A stretch of 64,000 nt of DNA, taken from the NCBI RefSeq assembly GCF_006175995.1, contig NZ_VDMB01000001.1, positions 1-64,000 on the forward strand, written 5' to 3'. Every line of letters begins with the position of its first letter. The first letter of the stretch is position 1. The translations under genes and the position numbers were made by a program. The notes below the pieces were generated by a model, which made no database searches, had not been told where the DNA came from, and worked only from the letters and a program-made list of their open reading frames with translations. Shown one piece after another: positions 46,165-55,462 of the stretch. The DNA is from Desulfobotulus mexicanus (GTDB lineage Bacteria; Desulfobacterota; Desulfobacteria; Desulfobacterales; ASO4-4).

Positions 46165-46393
46165 GGCACCCTTGCTGTTTGCAAGTGACATTGCAATCGT
46201 TTCGGATCAGAGCTTTGCAGGCCTGTGCGAAAGAAGCGGCAAACTGTCTGAGCCGACACAAAGGCAGCGAACTTTAGTCTGCTATGGTAATCAAAAAGCT
46301 CATCCTGCCTGTGGCGGCGAGTTTTTGCCGGTTCCGCACAGGGCAAGAAGCTCTAAGAATAAGATTGCGTCACGGGTAAACAGTATGGGTGCC
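46165..46393 (+). repeat. Interspersed palindromic repeat, copy B
   Basis: A 229-bp imperfect palindrome between queA and tgt. It aligns along its full length with copy C (59221-59448) in the opposite orientation: for example TTTGCAGGCCTGTGCGAAAG, CCTGCCTGTGGCGGCGAG and GATTGCGTCACGGG are shared. The ends read GGCACCC...GGGTGCC. The arms fold back on each other around an AT-rich centre near 46280. There is no coding potential. The flanks differ from copies A and C, so only the hairpin part is conserved here. Confidence 0.85.
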
Positions 46394-46488
46394 TCAGCAC
46401 CTGCCGGGCAGCAATTGCCGATACCAAACGAAAATGGCAGGAAATAATGAGGTATGTCTGTAACCGTTTTTCCCCTTGAACCTGTTGA

Positions 46489-47628
<1,140 letters not shown>

Positions 47629-47659
47629 ATGACCACATAAGATCATGAAAGGAAGGGAT

Positions 47660-48847
47660 ATGAGCATTACCAGAAAAATGGAAGGATTCATTGAAAAATC
47701 ATCCTGGATCCGCAAGATGTTTGAGGAAGGGGCCCGCCTGAAGGGGCTTTATGGTGCGGAAAATGTTTTTGATTTCAGTCTGGGCAATCCCAATGTACCC
47801 CCACCTGAGCTTTTTCAGAAGACTCTGATGTCCGTTGCTGCGGATAATCCCGAGATGATCCATGGTTATATGCCCAATCCCGGATACCCTGCTGTGCGTG
47901 CCAAGGTGGCGGCCCAGGTCAGTCTGGAACAGGGAATGGAAGTCAGCGGGGATGAAATTCTCATGACCTGCGGTGCTGCGGGTGGCTTGAATGTTATTTT
48001 TAAAAGCATTCTGGATGCAGGGGATGAGGTGGTGGTACCATCTCCCTATTTTGTGGAATACAACTTCTATGCGGATAATCACGGCGGAAGCATCCGTGCG
48101 GTTAAAACAAAACCGGATTTTTCTCTGGATCTGGTCGCCATTGAGGCTGCCATCTGTGAACGGACCCGTGCCGTTCTGATCAACTCCCCCAACAACCCTA
48201 CAGGTCAGGTCTATTCCCGTGAAAGCCTTGAAGCCCTTGGCCGTATGCTGGAGGAAAAAAGTGCGGCCCTTGGCCGGACCCTTTACCTGATTTCCGATGA
48301 GCCCTACAGAAAAATCATATATGATGGAATTGAGGTTCCGGGGCTTTTCACCTGTTACCGCAACACCATGGTAACCACCTCTTATTCCAAGGATCTTTCC
48401 CTTGCCGGAGAGCGCATTGGTTATGTGGCCCTTTGTCCTGCGGCGGAAGCCAGAGATGCCCTTCTCGGGGGTATGGCCCTTGCCAACAGGATTCTTGGTT
48501 TTGTGAATGCACCGGCCCTGATGCAGCGGGTGGTGGGTGAGCTGCAGGGAGTTACCGTGGATATCGGAGAGTATGCAAGAAAGCGCAGTCTTCTCTGTGA
48601 CGGCCTGAAGAATGCGGGATATGAATTTACCGTTCCCGGCGGTGCCTTCTATCTTTTCCCCAAAAGCCCCATAGCCGATGATGTGGCCTTTGTCCGGCTT
48701 TTGCAGGAGGAAAAGGTGCTGGCCGTACCCGGTTCCGGTTTCGGTGGTCCCGGTCACATCCGTTTGAGCTATTGTGTTTCCGACGCCACCATCACAGGGG
48801 CCATGCCCGGATTCAGAAGGGCCATGGAAAAGGCGAAGGATCTTTAA
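47660..48847 (+). CDS. PLP-dependent class I/II aminotransferase
   Basis: A 395-residue fold-type I aminotransferase of the aspartate/aromatic type. FSLGNPNVPPPE, TCGAAGGLNVIFKSI, VPSPYFVEYNFY (aromatic stacking) and INSPNNPTGQVYS are visible. The Schiff-base Lys is in TSYSKDLSLAGERIGYVAL, and the substrate-carboxylate Arg is in HIRLSYCVSDA. The substrate cannot be told. The ATG at 47660 has GGAAGGG upstream; an earlier ATG five codons before has none. Gaps to tgt (31 bp) and to the next gene (40 bp) suggest one transcript. Confidence 0.9.
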   Translation: MSITRKMEGFIEKSSWIRKMFEEGARLKGLYGAENVFDFSLGNPNVPPPELFQKTLMSVAADNPEMIHGYMPNPGYPAVRAKVAAQVSLEQGMEVSGDEILMTCGAAGGLNVIFKSILDAGDEVVVPSPYFVEYNFYADNHGGSIRAVKTKPDFSLDLVAIEAAICERTRAVLINSPNNPTGQVYSRESLEALGRMLEEKSAALGRTLYLISDEPYRKIIYDGIEVPGLFTCYRNTMVTTSYSKDLSLAGERIGYVALCPAAEARDALLGGMALANRILGFVNAPALMQRVVGELQGVTVDIGEYARKRSLLCDGLKNAGYEFTVPGGAFYLFPKSPIADDVAFVRLLQEEKVLAVPGSGFGGPGHIRLSYCVSDATITGAMPGFRRAMEKAKDL

Positions 48848-48887
48848 GTAACACGATCCTGAGCCATGAGAATGTAAGGGGTATGTA

Positions 48888-49925
48888 ATGGGGTTTTATA
48901 AAATAATATCTGGTCTGTTGCTGGTTTGTTCCATGGCTTTTCCTGCCATGGCATCAGAGCGGGTCCTGCGGGTGATGAGCCACGACAGCTTCAGCATGGA
49001 TGCTGCCCATGTAAGGGCCTTTGAAGAGGCCCACGGCGTCAAGGTGCGCTTTTTAAAGGCTTCGGGAACCGGGGCTGCACTGAATCAGGCCATCCTGAGC
49101 CGGGGAAAACCCATGGCCGATGTTTTTTACGGGGTGGACAATACCTTTATGGGCAGGGCACTGGAGGCGGATATTTTTATTCCCCATGCATCGCCTCTTC
49201 TGGAGAATGTGCCGGATTACCTGAAGCTGGATCCTTCCTTCAGGCTGACACCCATGGCCCATGGTGATATCTGTATCAATTATGATAAGGCATGGTTTGC
49301 AAAGAAGGGGCTTCAGCCTCCGGCCAGCCTGAAGGATCTGCTTAAACCCGAATATAAGGGTCTGCTGGTGGTACAGAATCCGGCGACATCTTCTCCGGGG
49401 CTGGGTTTTCTGCTGGCCACGGTGGATACCTTTGGTGAAGATGGCTGGCTTGCCTTCTGGGAGGGCCTGCGGAAGAATGATGTCCGTGTGGTGGCTTCTT
49501 GGAAAGAAGCATACTGGGGTCATTTTACGGCGGCATCCAAAGGAAAAAGGCCTCTGGTGGTGAGTTACGGAGCCAGCCCTGCGGCGGAGGTTCATTTTGC
49601 AGAAAACAAGCCCGAAGAAAGCCCCACCGCAGCCATTACAGCCGAAGGCACCGGATTCCGTCAGGTGGAGTTTGCAGGCATCCTCAAAGGAACAGAGCTG
49701 CCGGAACTGGCGGCCCTGTGGCTGGACTGGATGCTGGATAAGCCTGTTCAGGAAGCCATTCCCCTTTCCATGTTCATGTTCCCTGCCAATGAAAAGTCAG
49801 AGCTTCCGGAGGTTTTTCAGCGCCATGCCGTCAAGCTGGAGGGAAAAGGGGGACTTTCCGCAGAACGGATTCATGCCATGCGTGAAGTTTGGATGGATTC
49901 CTGGACACGGGCGGTTCTGAGGTGA
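48888..49925 (+). CDS. ThiB-like periplasmic substrate-binding protein
   Basis: A 345-residue exported binding protein with signal peptide (MGFYKIISGLLLVCSMAFPAMA). It resembles the thiamine-binding ThiB/TbpA family: VMSHDSFSMD, ADVFYGVDNTFMGRALEA, VVQNPATSSPGLGFLLATVD, SWKEAYWGHF, VVSYGASPAAEV and the C-terminal VWMDSWTRAVLR. Iron-binding FbpA-type proteins share the fold, so thiamine is favoured but not proven. The stop overlaps the permease GTG by 4 bp. There is no TPP riboswitch in the short upstream gap. Confidence 0.83.
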   Translation: MGFYKIISGLLLVCSMAFPAMASERVLRVMSHDSFSMDAAHVRAFEEAHGVKVRFLKASGTGAALNQAILSRGKPMADVFYGVDNTFMGRALEADIFIPHASPLLENVPDYLKLDPSFRLTPMAHGDICINYDKAWFAKKGLQPPASLKDLLKPEYKGLLVVQNPATSSPGLGFLLATVDTFGEDGWLAFWEGLRKNDVRVVASWKEAYWGHFTAASKGKRPLVVSYGASPAAEVHFAENKPEESPTAAITAEGTGFRQVEFAGILKGTELPELAALWLDWMLDKPVQEAIPLSMFMFPANEKSELPEVFQRHAVKLEGKGGLSAERIHAMREVWMDSWTRAVLR

Positions 49926-51583
49926 GAAAGGCTGTTTCTTTCAAGGGCCTGCTTTTTCTCATCCCTGCTCTTTTTCTGGCTTATTTTTATTTTTATCCCC
50001 TGCTTCGTATGGCAGGTCTCGGTTTTTCCGGTCTGTGGGCCGGAGATCCGGGGCTTGCCCGTTTTTTTGGCAGCAGGGATTTTATTTCGGTGCTGGCCTT
50101 TACCTTCTGGCAGGCACTTTTATCAACCCTTCTTACCCTTATCTTTGCCCTGCCCGGAGCCTGGGTCTGGGCCCGATACCGTTTTCCGGGCAGAGGGATT
50201 TTTGCCCTTGTGGTGAGCCTGCCCTTTGTGCTGCCTGCTGTGGTGGTGGCAGCGGCCTTCCTTTCCCTTCTGGGACCATCGGGAATTCTTGCGGATCTAT
50301 CCTCTTTTCTGTTCGGCCGCCCCCTTTATCTGGAAGATTCCCTGATACTGGTTCTCATGGCCCATGGCTTTTTCAATTATGCCGTGGTGTTTCGTATAGT
50401 GGGCGGATTCTGGGCCAGAATTCCTGAGTCCGTCTGGGAGGCGGCCCGGATTCTCGGAGCTGGCACCTTCCGTTCTTTTTGGTATGTGGCCCTGCCCCTC
50501 TTGGCACCGGCCCTTTTATCGGCATCGCTTTTGGTTTTTCTTTTCTGCTTTTCCAGCTTCGGCATCATTCTTATGCTGGGCGGACCCGCCATGTCCACCC
50601 TGGAAACAGAAATTTACCGCAGGGCTTTGCATCTCTTTCAGCTGCCCGTAGCAACCATGCTGGCCTGTGTTCAGCTGGTTTTGAACTTTGCTGTGATTTT
50701 TGTTCAGGGTCGCCTTGAAAAAAGATTTCAGACCGCACTCGCCTTTTCCCGAAGACCTGAAAATCCTTCTCCCAACAGAAAAAAAAGACTGCCCCTGATG
50801 GTGGCCCTTGTGTCCGGCAGTATCATGGCCCTGCCCTTGGGCGCCATGGTGCTGGCATCTCTCCGTGTGGGGGATAACTGGTCCATTGCCGCCTACACCC
50901 AGCTTTTTCGGGAATCCGGGGACGGTCTTTTCCTGATTTCTCCGGCAGCAGCCATGGGCCATTCCCTGATTTTTGCCCTGGCATCCATGTCCCTTGCACT
51001 GCTTACGGGTCTTTGTGCGGCGGTTTTTCTGTCCCGTTCTGATCTGCGGGGCAGAAATCTTTTAGAAACCTTTTTCATGCTGCCCCTTGCCACTTCTGCC
51101 GTGCCTTTGGGGCTTGGTTTCATACTGGCCCTGCACTGGCCCATTGATCTGAGGGGGACGCCCTTTCTGATTGTTATGGCCCACAGCCTTGTGGGCTTTC
51201 CCTTTGTGATGCGGGTGCTGCTGCCCGCCTTCCGCAGCGTGCCAAAAAATCTTCTGGAAGCTGCCATGACTCTGGGAGCTTCTCCGGCCCGGACTTGGCG
51301 TCTTATTTTATTTCCGCTGGTACTGCCAGCCCTTGGTGCTGCCGCCATTTTTGCCTTTACCATCAGCCTTGGGGAGTTCGGAGCCAGCCTTTTTGCCGTG
51401 CGGCCTGAGTTTGCCACCCTGCCCGTGAGCATTTACCGCTACCTTTCCCATCCCGGAGCTTTGAATTATCCCAAGGCCATGGCCATGAGCGTCTGGCTGA
51501 TGCTTATGACAGCAGGCAGCTTCTGGCTGCTTTCCCGTCTCATGGGGCTTATGAAGACCCGAAGTACACAGGATGAAAAATGA
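49922..51583 (+). CDS. ThiP-like ABC transporter permease (duplicated domains)
   Basis: A 553-residue inner-membrane permease with about twelve helices in two homologous halves (residues 1-275 and 300-553), each with an EAA-type loop: ESVWEAARILGAG and KNLLEAAMTLGASPARTW. This fused two-domain architecture is that of ThiP and FbpB. The GTG at 49922 forms a GTGA overlap with the upstream stop and is preferred over an ATG 11 codons earlier inside the binding-protein gene. The stop overlaps the ATPase ATG by 4 bp. Confidence 0.88.
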   Translation: MRKAVSFKGLLFLIPALFLAYFYFYPLLRMAGLGFSGLWAGDPGLARFFGSRDFISVLAFTFWQALLSTLLTLIFALPGAWVWARYRFPGRGIFALVVSLPFVLPAVVVAAAFLSLLGPSGILADLSSFLFGRPLYLEDSLILVLMAHGFFNYAVVFRIVGGFWARIPESVWEAARILGAGTFRSFWYVALPLLAPALLSASLLVFLFCFSSFGIILMLGGPAMSTLETEIYRRALHLFQLPVATMLACVQLVLNFAVIFVQGRLEKRFQTALAFSRRPENPSPNRKKRLPLMVALVSGSIMALPLGAMVLASLRVGDNWSIAAYTQLFRESGDGLFLISPAAAMGHSLIFALASMSLALLTGLCAAVFLSRSDLRGRNLLETFFMLPLATSAVPLGLGFILALHWPIDLRGTPFLIVMAHSLVGFPFVMRVLLPAFRSVPKNLLEAAMTLGASPARTWRLILFPLVLPALGAAAIFAFTISLGEFGASLFAVRPEFATLPVSIYRYLSHPGALNYPKAMAMSVWLMLMTAGSFWLLSRLMGLMKTRSTQDEK

Positions 51584-52662
51584 AAAGCCTTCTTGAGGTT
51601 GAAAATATTGAGAAATGGCATGGCCTGCTGAAAACCCTGGACGGAATTTCCCTGTGTCTGGAAGAGGGAGAAATCCTCACCCTTTTAGGGCCTTCCGGAG
51701 GCGGTAAAACCACTTTACTGCGTATCCTTGCGGGCCTTGAAAATCCGGACAGGGGGAGGATCTGTCTGGACGGCAGGGATCTGGCCCCTGTGGAGCCCCA
51801 CAGGCGGGGGGTGGGGCTTGTTTTTCAGGATGCGGCCCTTTTTCCCCATCTTAATGTGGAAGCCAATGTGGCCTTTGGTCTGCGCATGGCAGGGATGAAA
51901 AAAAAGGAAAGTCAGCACCGTGTCTTTGAAATGCTGGAACTGGTGGGGCTTTCCGGTATGGAAAAAAGGCGTGTGGACGGCCTTTCCGGTGGGGAGCGTC
52001 AGCGGGTGGCCCTGGCCCGGAGTCTGGCTCCTTCTCCAAGGCTTTTACTGCTGGATGAACCACTGGGAGCTCTGGACCGCAATCTGCGGGAACGTCTGGC
52101 CAGAGACCTGAGGACTATTTTAAAAAAACAGCAGCTTACAGCTGTCTTTGTCACCCATGATCAGGAAGAGGCTTTTTCACTGGGGGACCGCATTGCCGTC
52201 CTTCTGGATGGTCGTCTGGAACGAATGGATAGGCCTGAAGCCCTTTCCGCATATCCGGGAAGCCCTGCTGTGGCCCGTTTTCTGGGAGAACCCAATGTTT
52301 TTACCATAAAGGAGCTGCCTGCAGGTCTCCGGGGGTATTTTGGGGATCTTTCCGATGAAAGGGCTGTTCTGATACGGCCCGAGGGCATAGGGCTGCTGCC
52401 TTTTATTCCGGCGGAGGGAGGGGGCGGCAGAGCCTGTAAGTCCCTGGTCGGGGAAAAAGATGCCGCTTTTCTGTCGGCCCATGTGAAGGAACGCCGGTTT
52501 TTTGGCGCATTTTTCCGGGTGGAGCTGGACTTTGGCGGGGGCTTTGTCCTCACCGCAAGGCTTCCCGTATCAATGGTGCCGCCGGAAGAGGGAGCAGAGG
52601 TGGAGCTGGTTTTGAAAGAAGGCATGTTTTTTGCTTTAAACAGTGTTCAGAGAGACCGATGA
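51580..52662 (+). CDS. ThiQ/FbpC-like ABC transporter ATPase
   Basis: A 360-residue ATPase. Walker A is LLGPSGGGKTTLLRIL, the Q-loop is LVFQDAALFPHL, the signature is GLSGGERQRVALARSL, Walker B is LLLLDEPLGALD, and the H-loop is AVFVTHDQEEAF. The length, about 100 residues beyond a minimal ThiQ, carries a C-terminal TOBE-like regulatory domain (GYFGDLSDERAVLIRPEGIGL...), as seen in iron and polyamine importers. This makes the substrate less certain than ThiB similarity alone would suggest. Coupled to the permease by ATGA. Confidence 0.9.
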   Translation: MKSLLEVENIEKWHGLLKTLDGISLCLEEGEILTLLGPSGGGKTTLLRILAGLENPDRGRICLDGRDLAPVEPHRRGVGLVFQDAALFPHLNVEANVAFGLRMAGMKKKESQHRVFEMLELVGLSGMEKRRVDGLSGGERQRVALARSLAPSPRLLLLDEPLGALDRNLRERLARDLRTILKKQQLTAVFVTHDQEEAFSLGDRIAVLLDGRLERMDRPEALSAYPGSPAVARFLGEPNVFTIKELPAGLRGYFGDLSDERAVLIRPEGIGLLPFIPAEGGGGRACKSLVGEKDAAFLSAHVKERRFFGAFFRVELDFGGGFVLTARLPVSMVPPEEGAEVELVLKEGMFFALNSVQRDR

Positions 52663-52768
52663 AAGACCTTCCCAAGGAGATGAGTAAAGGTTGGCCTTAA
52701 ACCCTGAAGGGATAGTTTTTCAAGCTTTGGGTCCAGAGTGCCGAAAAAGGGTACAGGAACTAAAAGGA

Positions 52769-52808
52769 CTGTCCGTCAATGGAGACCTTTTTCCAGGATG
52801 TCGGACAG
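52769..52808 (+). promoter_or_regulatory. Structured leader before first mntP-like gene
   Basis: CTGTCCG and CGGACAG pair around an inner TGGA/TCCA stem, 31 bp before the ATG. A run of GGAACTAAAAGGACTG precedes it. It may be an RNA leader element; it does not match the Mn2+ (yybP-ykoY) consensus as far as I can tell. Confidence 0.3.
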
Positions 52809-52839
52809 ACCGGATAATCCAAAAGAGGGGAGGTTCCCC

Positions 52840-53415
52840 ATGTGTCCCGTACAGATACTCCTCATATCAATGATCCTTGCCATGGACGCCTTCGTACTTT
52901 CCCTGGCCCGGGGACTTAGGATAGAAAGTCTTTCCTGGAAGCGTATGTTACGGGTTGGCGGTTTTCTCGGGGTTTTTCAGGGCGGGATGCTGCTTATTGG
53001 GTGGGCTGTCGGGCTTTTTGCCGGGATCTGGTTTTCGGGCTGGTATCCATGGCTGGTTTTTGGCATACTTGTTTTCATCGGATGCAGCCGTATCCGCTGC
53101 GGTTTGCGCAGCATTGGTAATCCTCCCCGGCGGGTGCTTTGCTGCCGTAGCATGTCTTTGTGGACCCTTGCTTTGATTCTGAGTCTTGACGCTTTTGCCG
53201 TGGGTCTTGGTCTGGGGCTGGTTTCTGCTGTGATGCCAGTTCTTACAGGCTTTGTCATTCTTTCCACCATGGGTATGGTTGTTACGGGGATGTCTCTGGG
53301 GCGGTTCCTGGGCGATCTTCCCTGGATGCGAAATCTTTCCGAGTGTGCAGGTGGAGTTTTTATTCTGGCACTGGCTTTCCGCTCCATGCCCGTTCTTCCT
53401 TTTTTTCTGATGTAA
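52840..53415 (+). CDS. MntP-like efflux protein, first of tandem pair
   Basis: A 191-residue membrane protein with about six helices in two DUF204 repeats. The conserved acidic motifs are AMDAFVLSLARG in helix 1 and SLDAFAVGLGLGL in helix 4. MntP exports Mn2+. The start at 52840 (MCPVQILL) follows GGGGAGG; an upstream in-frame ATG at 52738 is not supported. It lies 178 bp after the ABC ATPase. It diverges from the second copy in several loops (CCRSMSLW), so a different metal or a heteromeric pairing is possible. Confidence 0.83.
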   Translation: MCPVQILLISMILAMDAFVLSLARGLRIESLSWKRMLRVGGFLGVFQGGMLLIGWAVGLFAGIWFSGWYPWLVFGILVFIGCSRIRCGLRSIGNPPRRVLCCRSMSLWTLALILSLDAFAVGLGLGLVSAVMPVLTGFVILSTMGMVVTGMSLGRFLGDLPWMRNLSECAGGVFILALAFRSMPVLPFFLM

Positions 53416-53465
53416 GTGGTATCACCGGCAACGGGCGGATAAGCCCTCTGAATGATAGTTTTTAT

Positions 53466-54038
53466 ATGACATTTTTCCATCTTCTTGCCATATCCCTGGC
53501 CCTTGCTGTGGATGCCTTTGCCGTGGCCCTTGCTGTTGGTGTCCGGATGCAGCAGCTGGGTTTCAGGGATGTTCTGCGTCTTGCCTGGCATTTTGGTTTT
53601 TTTCAGGCTGGTATGGCAGGCATAGGCTGGAGTTTCGGGCTGGGGCTGCGGAGTTTTGTACAGCCATGGGATCACTGGCTGGCCTTTGGTCTTCTCTGGC
53701 TGGTGGGCCTGAACATGGTTCGCTGTGGTATTTTCGGAGAAGAAGAGGTCCGGGATGTGGCCGATCCTACACGCGGCGTTACCCTGCTGCTTTTATCTCT
53801 GGCCACCAGCATTGATGCCCTTGCCGTGGGCATTTCCCTTTCCGTTCTGGAAATTTCCGCCACATTCCCCCTTCTGGTTATTGGCAGTGTGGGATTTCTC
53901 ATGACGGCTCTGGGTATTGTCTGGGGTTACCGCATGGCAAAAAGCTTTGGCATCGGTGCCTGGGCTGAGGTGGTTGGAGGTCTTGTGCTTATGGGGATAG
54001 GCGTGCGCATTGTCATGGAACACACCAAAATTTTTTAG
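53466..54038 (+). CDS. MntP-like efflux protein, second of tandem pair
   Basis: A 190-residue DUF204/MntP protein with about six helices. The acidic repeat motifs AVDAFAVALAVG (helix 1) and SIDALAVGISLSV (helix 4) are both present, and the loop after helix 3 carries EEEVRDVADPTRG. The start at 53466 has no good Shine-Dalgarno, so it is probably translated after the first gene. Gap 50 bp. The pair is followed by a hairpin terminator and then a ZraSR-like system on the other strand. Confidence 0.87.
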   Translation: MTFFHLLAISLALAVDAFAVALAVGVRMQQLGFRDVLRLAWHFGFFQAGMAGIGWSFGLGLRSFVQPWDHWLAFGLLWLVGLNMVRCGIFGEEEVRDVADPTRGVTLLLLSLATSIDALAVGISLSVLEISATFPLLVIGSVGFLMTALGIVWGYRMAKSFGIGAWAEVVGGLVLMGIGVRIVMEHTKIF

Positions 54039-54046
54039 AACCATGG

Positions 54047-54088
54047 GGTTTCAGGGAGGCAGGAGGGGAGGCCTGCCTCCTTGAAACC
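54047..54088. terminator. Bidirectional hairpin between convergent genes
   Basis: GGTTTCAGGGAGGCAGG and CCTGCCTCCTTGAAACC pair with one mismatch around an 8-base loop. There is no T-run, but the stem is very stable and it lies between converging mntP-like and response-regulator genes. Confidence 0.7.
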
Positions 54089-54097
54089 TGTTGTGGA

Positions 54098-55462
54098 TTA
54101 TCCGGAACTCTCCGGCATAAGCCCATAGCTTTTGAGCTTTTTATGCAGGGTTTTCCGGGTGATACCCAGCTGCCTTGCTGTTTCGCTTTTATTACCGTTC
54201 AGGGCATGCAGGGTTCTGATGATGGTCGTCTTTTCCACTTCTTCCAGGGGAAGAATGGCCTCAGGTTCTATTATGGGAGGCAGGGGCTGTTCATCGAAGA
54301 AATCCGGCAGCATGAGACCTGCCTCAAGATAGGCACCCGTGGACAGGACAACGGCCCTCTCTATGCTGTTCATCAGCTCCCGTACATTACCAGGCCAGCC
54401 GTGGCGAAGCATGCGGTCCATGGCCTGGGGAGAGAAGCCTTTGATATCTTTTCTGTTTTTTTCAGAAAAATCCTTAAGAAAACGATCCGCCAGCAAAGGG
54501 ATGTCTTCCCGCCTTTCCCGCAGGGCCGGCAGTTTAAGGGTTACCACATTGAGGCGGTAATAAAGGTCTTCCCTGAAACTGCCCTCTTTTACCATATCTT
54601 CCAGAGGTATGTTGGTTGCAGCCACCACCCGGACATCCAGCCTGATCACATCCTCTCCCCCTACCCGTGTAAGTTCCCTTTCCTGAAGAACTCGTAAAAG
54701 CTTGGCCTGCATGCTCATGGGCATGGAGCTTATTTCATCCAGAAAAAGGGTGCCACCCTGGGCCTGGACAAGTCGGCCCTCCTTTCTTCTGTCCGCACCG
54801 GTAAAGGAGCCCCGCTCATGGCCGAAAAGCTCGGATTCCAGAAGGGTTTCCGTGATGGCGGCACAGTTGATTTTAACAAAGGGCCCGTTTCTCCTCGGGC
54901 TGTTGTAATGGATGGCTCCGGCCACCAGTTCCTTTCCTGTGCCGGATTCCCCTGTGACCAGAACCGTGGCTTCCGCAGGGGCGGCCTGGGTGAGGGTTTC
55001 CAGAAGCTGACGCATGGCAGGGCTTTTGCCCACAATGTTTCTGCTATCAAAGAGCTCTCCTGCCTGGGCTTTAAGCCTGTAGTTTTCATCCTTCAGGCGC
55101 ACATGTTCCATGGCCCGGATCAGGGTGATTTTAAGCTTTTCAAAATCCAGGGGCTTGGTGAGATAATCATAGGCGCCCTTTTTCAGTGCTTCTACGGCCG
55201 TATCCACGGATGCATAGGCCGTCATTAGTACTATGGGAATGGCGGGGTTGACCTTTTGTATGGCATCGAGTGCTTCAATGCCTGACATGCGCACCATTCG
55301 TATATCCATGAGAATGAGGTCATAGGCCCGTTTTTCCACAGCAGCCAGGGCCGTATCCCCGTCATCGGCCGTATGGGGTTCATAGGCCCAGCTTTTTACC
55401 ATGGTTTCAAGCATGGTTCTGTGGGCAAGGTCATCATCCACGATGAGGATGGCAGGACGCAT
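54098..55462 (-). CDS. Sigma-54-dependent response regulator, ZraR-like
   Basis: A 454-residue NtrC-family activator. The receiver domain has the phospho-Asp53 (LILMDIRM) and the Lys in YLTKPLDFEKL. The AAA+ domain has Walker A TGESGTGKELVAGAI, ELFGHERGSFTGADRRKEGR (GAFTGA loop reads GSFTGA) and Walker B GGTLFLDEIS. The Fis-type HTH is NKSETARQLGITRKTLHKKL. The chain is very close to ZraR, the zinc/envelope-stress regulator. The start overlaps the kinase gene by 29 bp. It is probably activated by that kinase, and metal efflux genes lie opposite. Confidence 0.94.
   Translation of the reverse strand: MRPAILIVDDDLAHRTMLETMVKSWAYEPHTADDGDTALAAVEKRAYDLILMDIRMVRMSGIEALDAIQKVNPAIPIVLMTAYASVDTAVEALKKGAYDYLTKPLDFEKLKITLIRAMEHVRLKDENYRLKAQAGELFDSRNIVGKSPAMRQLLETLTQAAPAEATVLVTGESGTGKELVAGAIHYNSPRRNGPFVKINCAAITETLLESELFGHERGSFTGADRRKEGRLVQAQGGTLFLDEISSMPMSMQAKLLRVLQERELTRVGGEDVIRLDVRVVAATNIPLEDMVKEGSFREDLYYRLNVVTLKLPALRERREDIPLLADRFLKDFSEKNRKDIKGFSPQAMDRMLRHGWPGNVRELMNSIERAVVLSTGAYLEAGLMLPDFFDEQPLPPIIEPEAILPLEEVEKTTIIRTLHALNGNKSETARQLGITRKTLHKKLKSYGLMPESSG

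Noticed and set aside
48848-48887. TPP riboswitch before the ThiB-like gene
   Set aside because: The gap is only 40 bp and contains no CUGAGA...ACCUGAU core.
52663-52839. Possible manganese (yybP-ykoY) riboswitch before the first mntP-like gene
   Set aside because: The leader has a small stem-loop, but I could not find the conserved GGGGAGUA and CCGGGU-type elements of that riboswitch.
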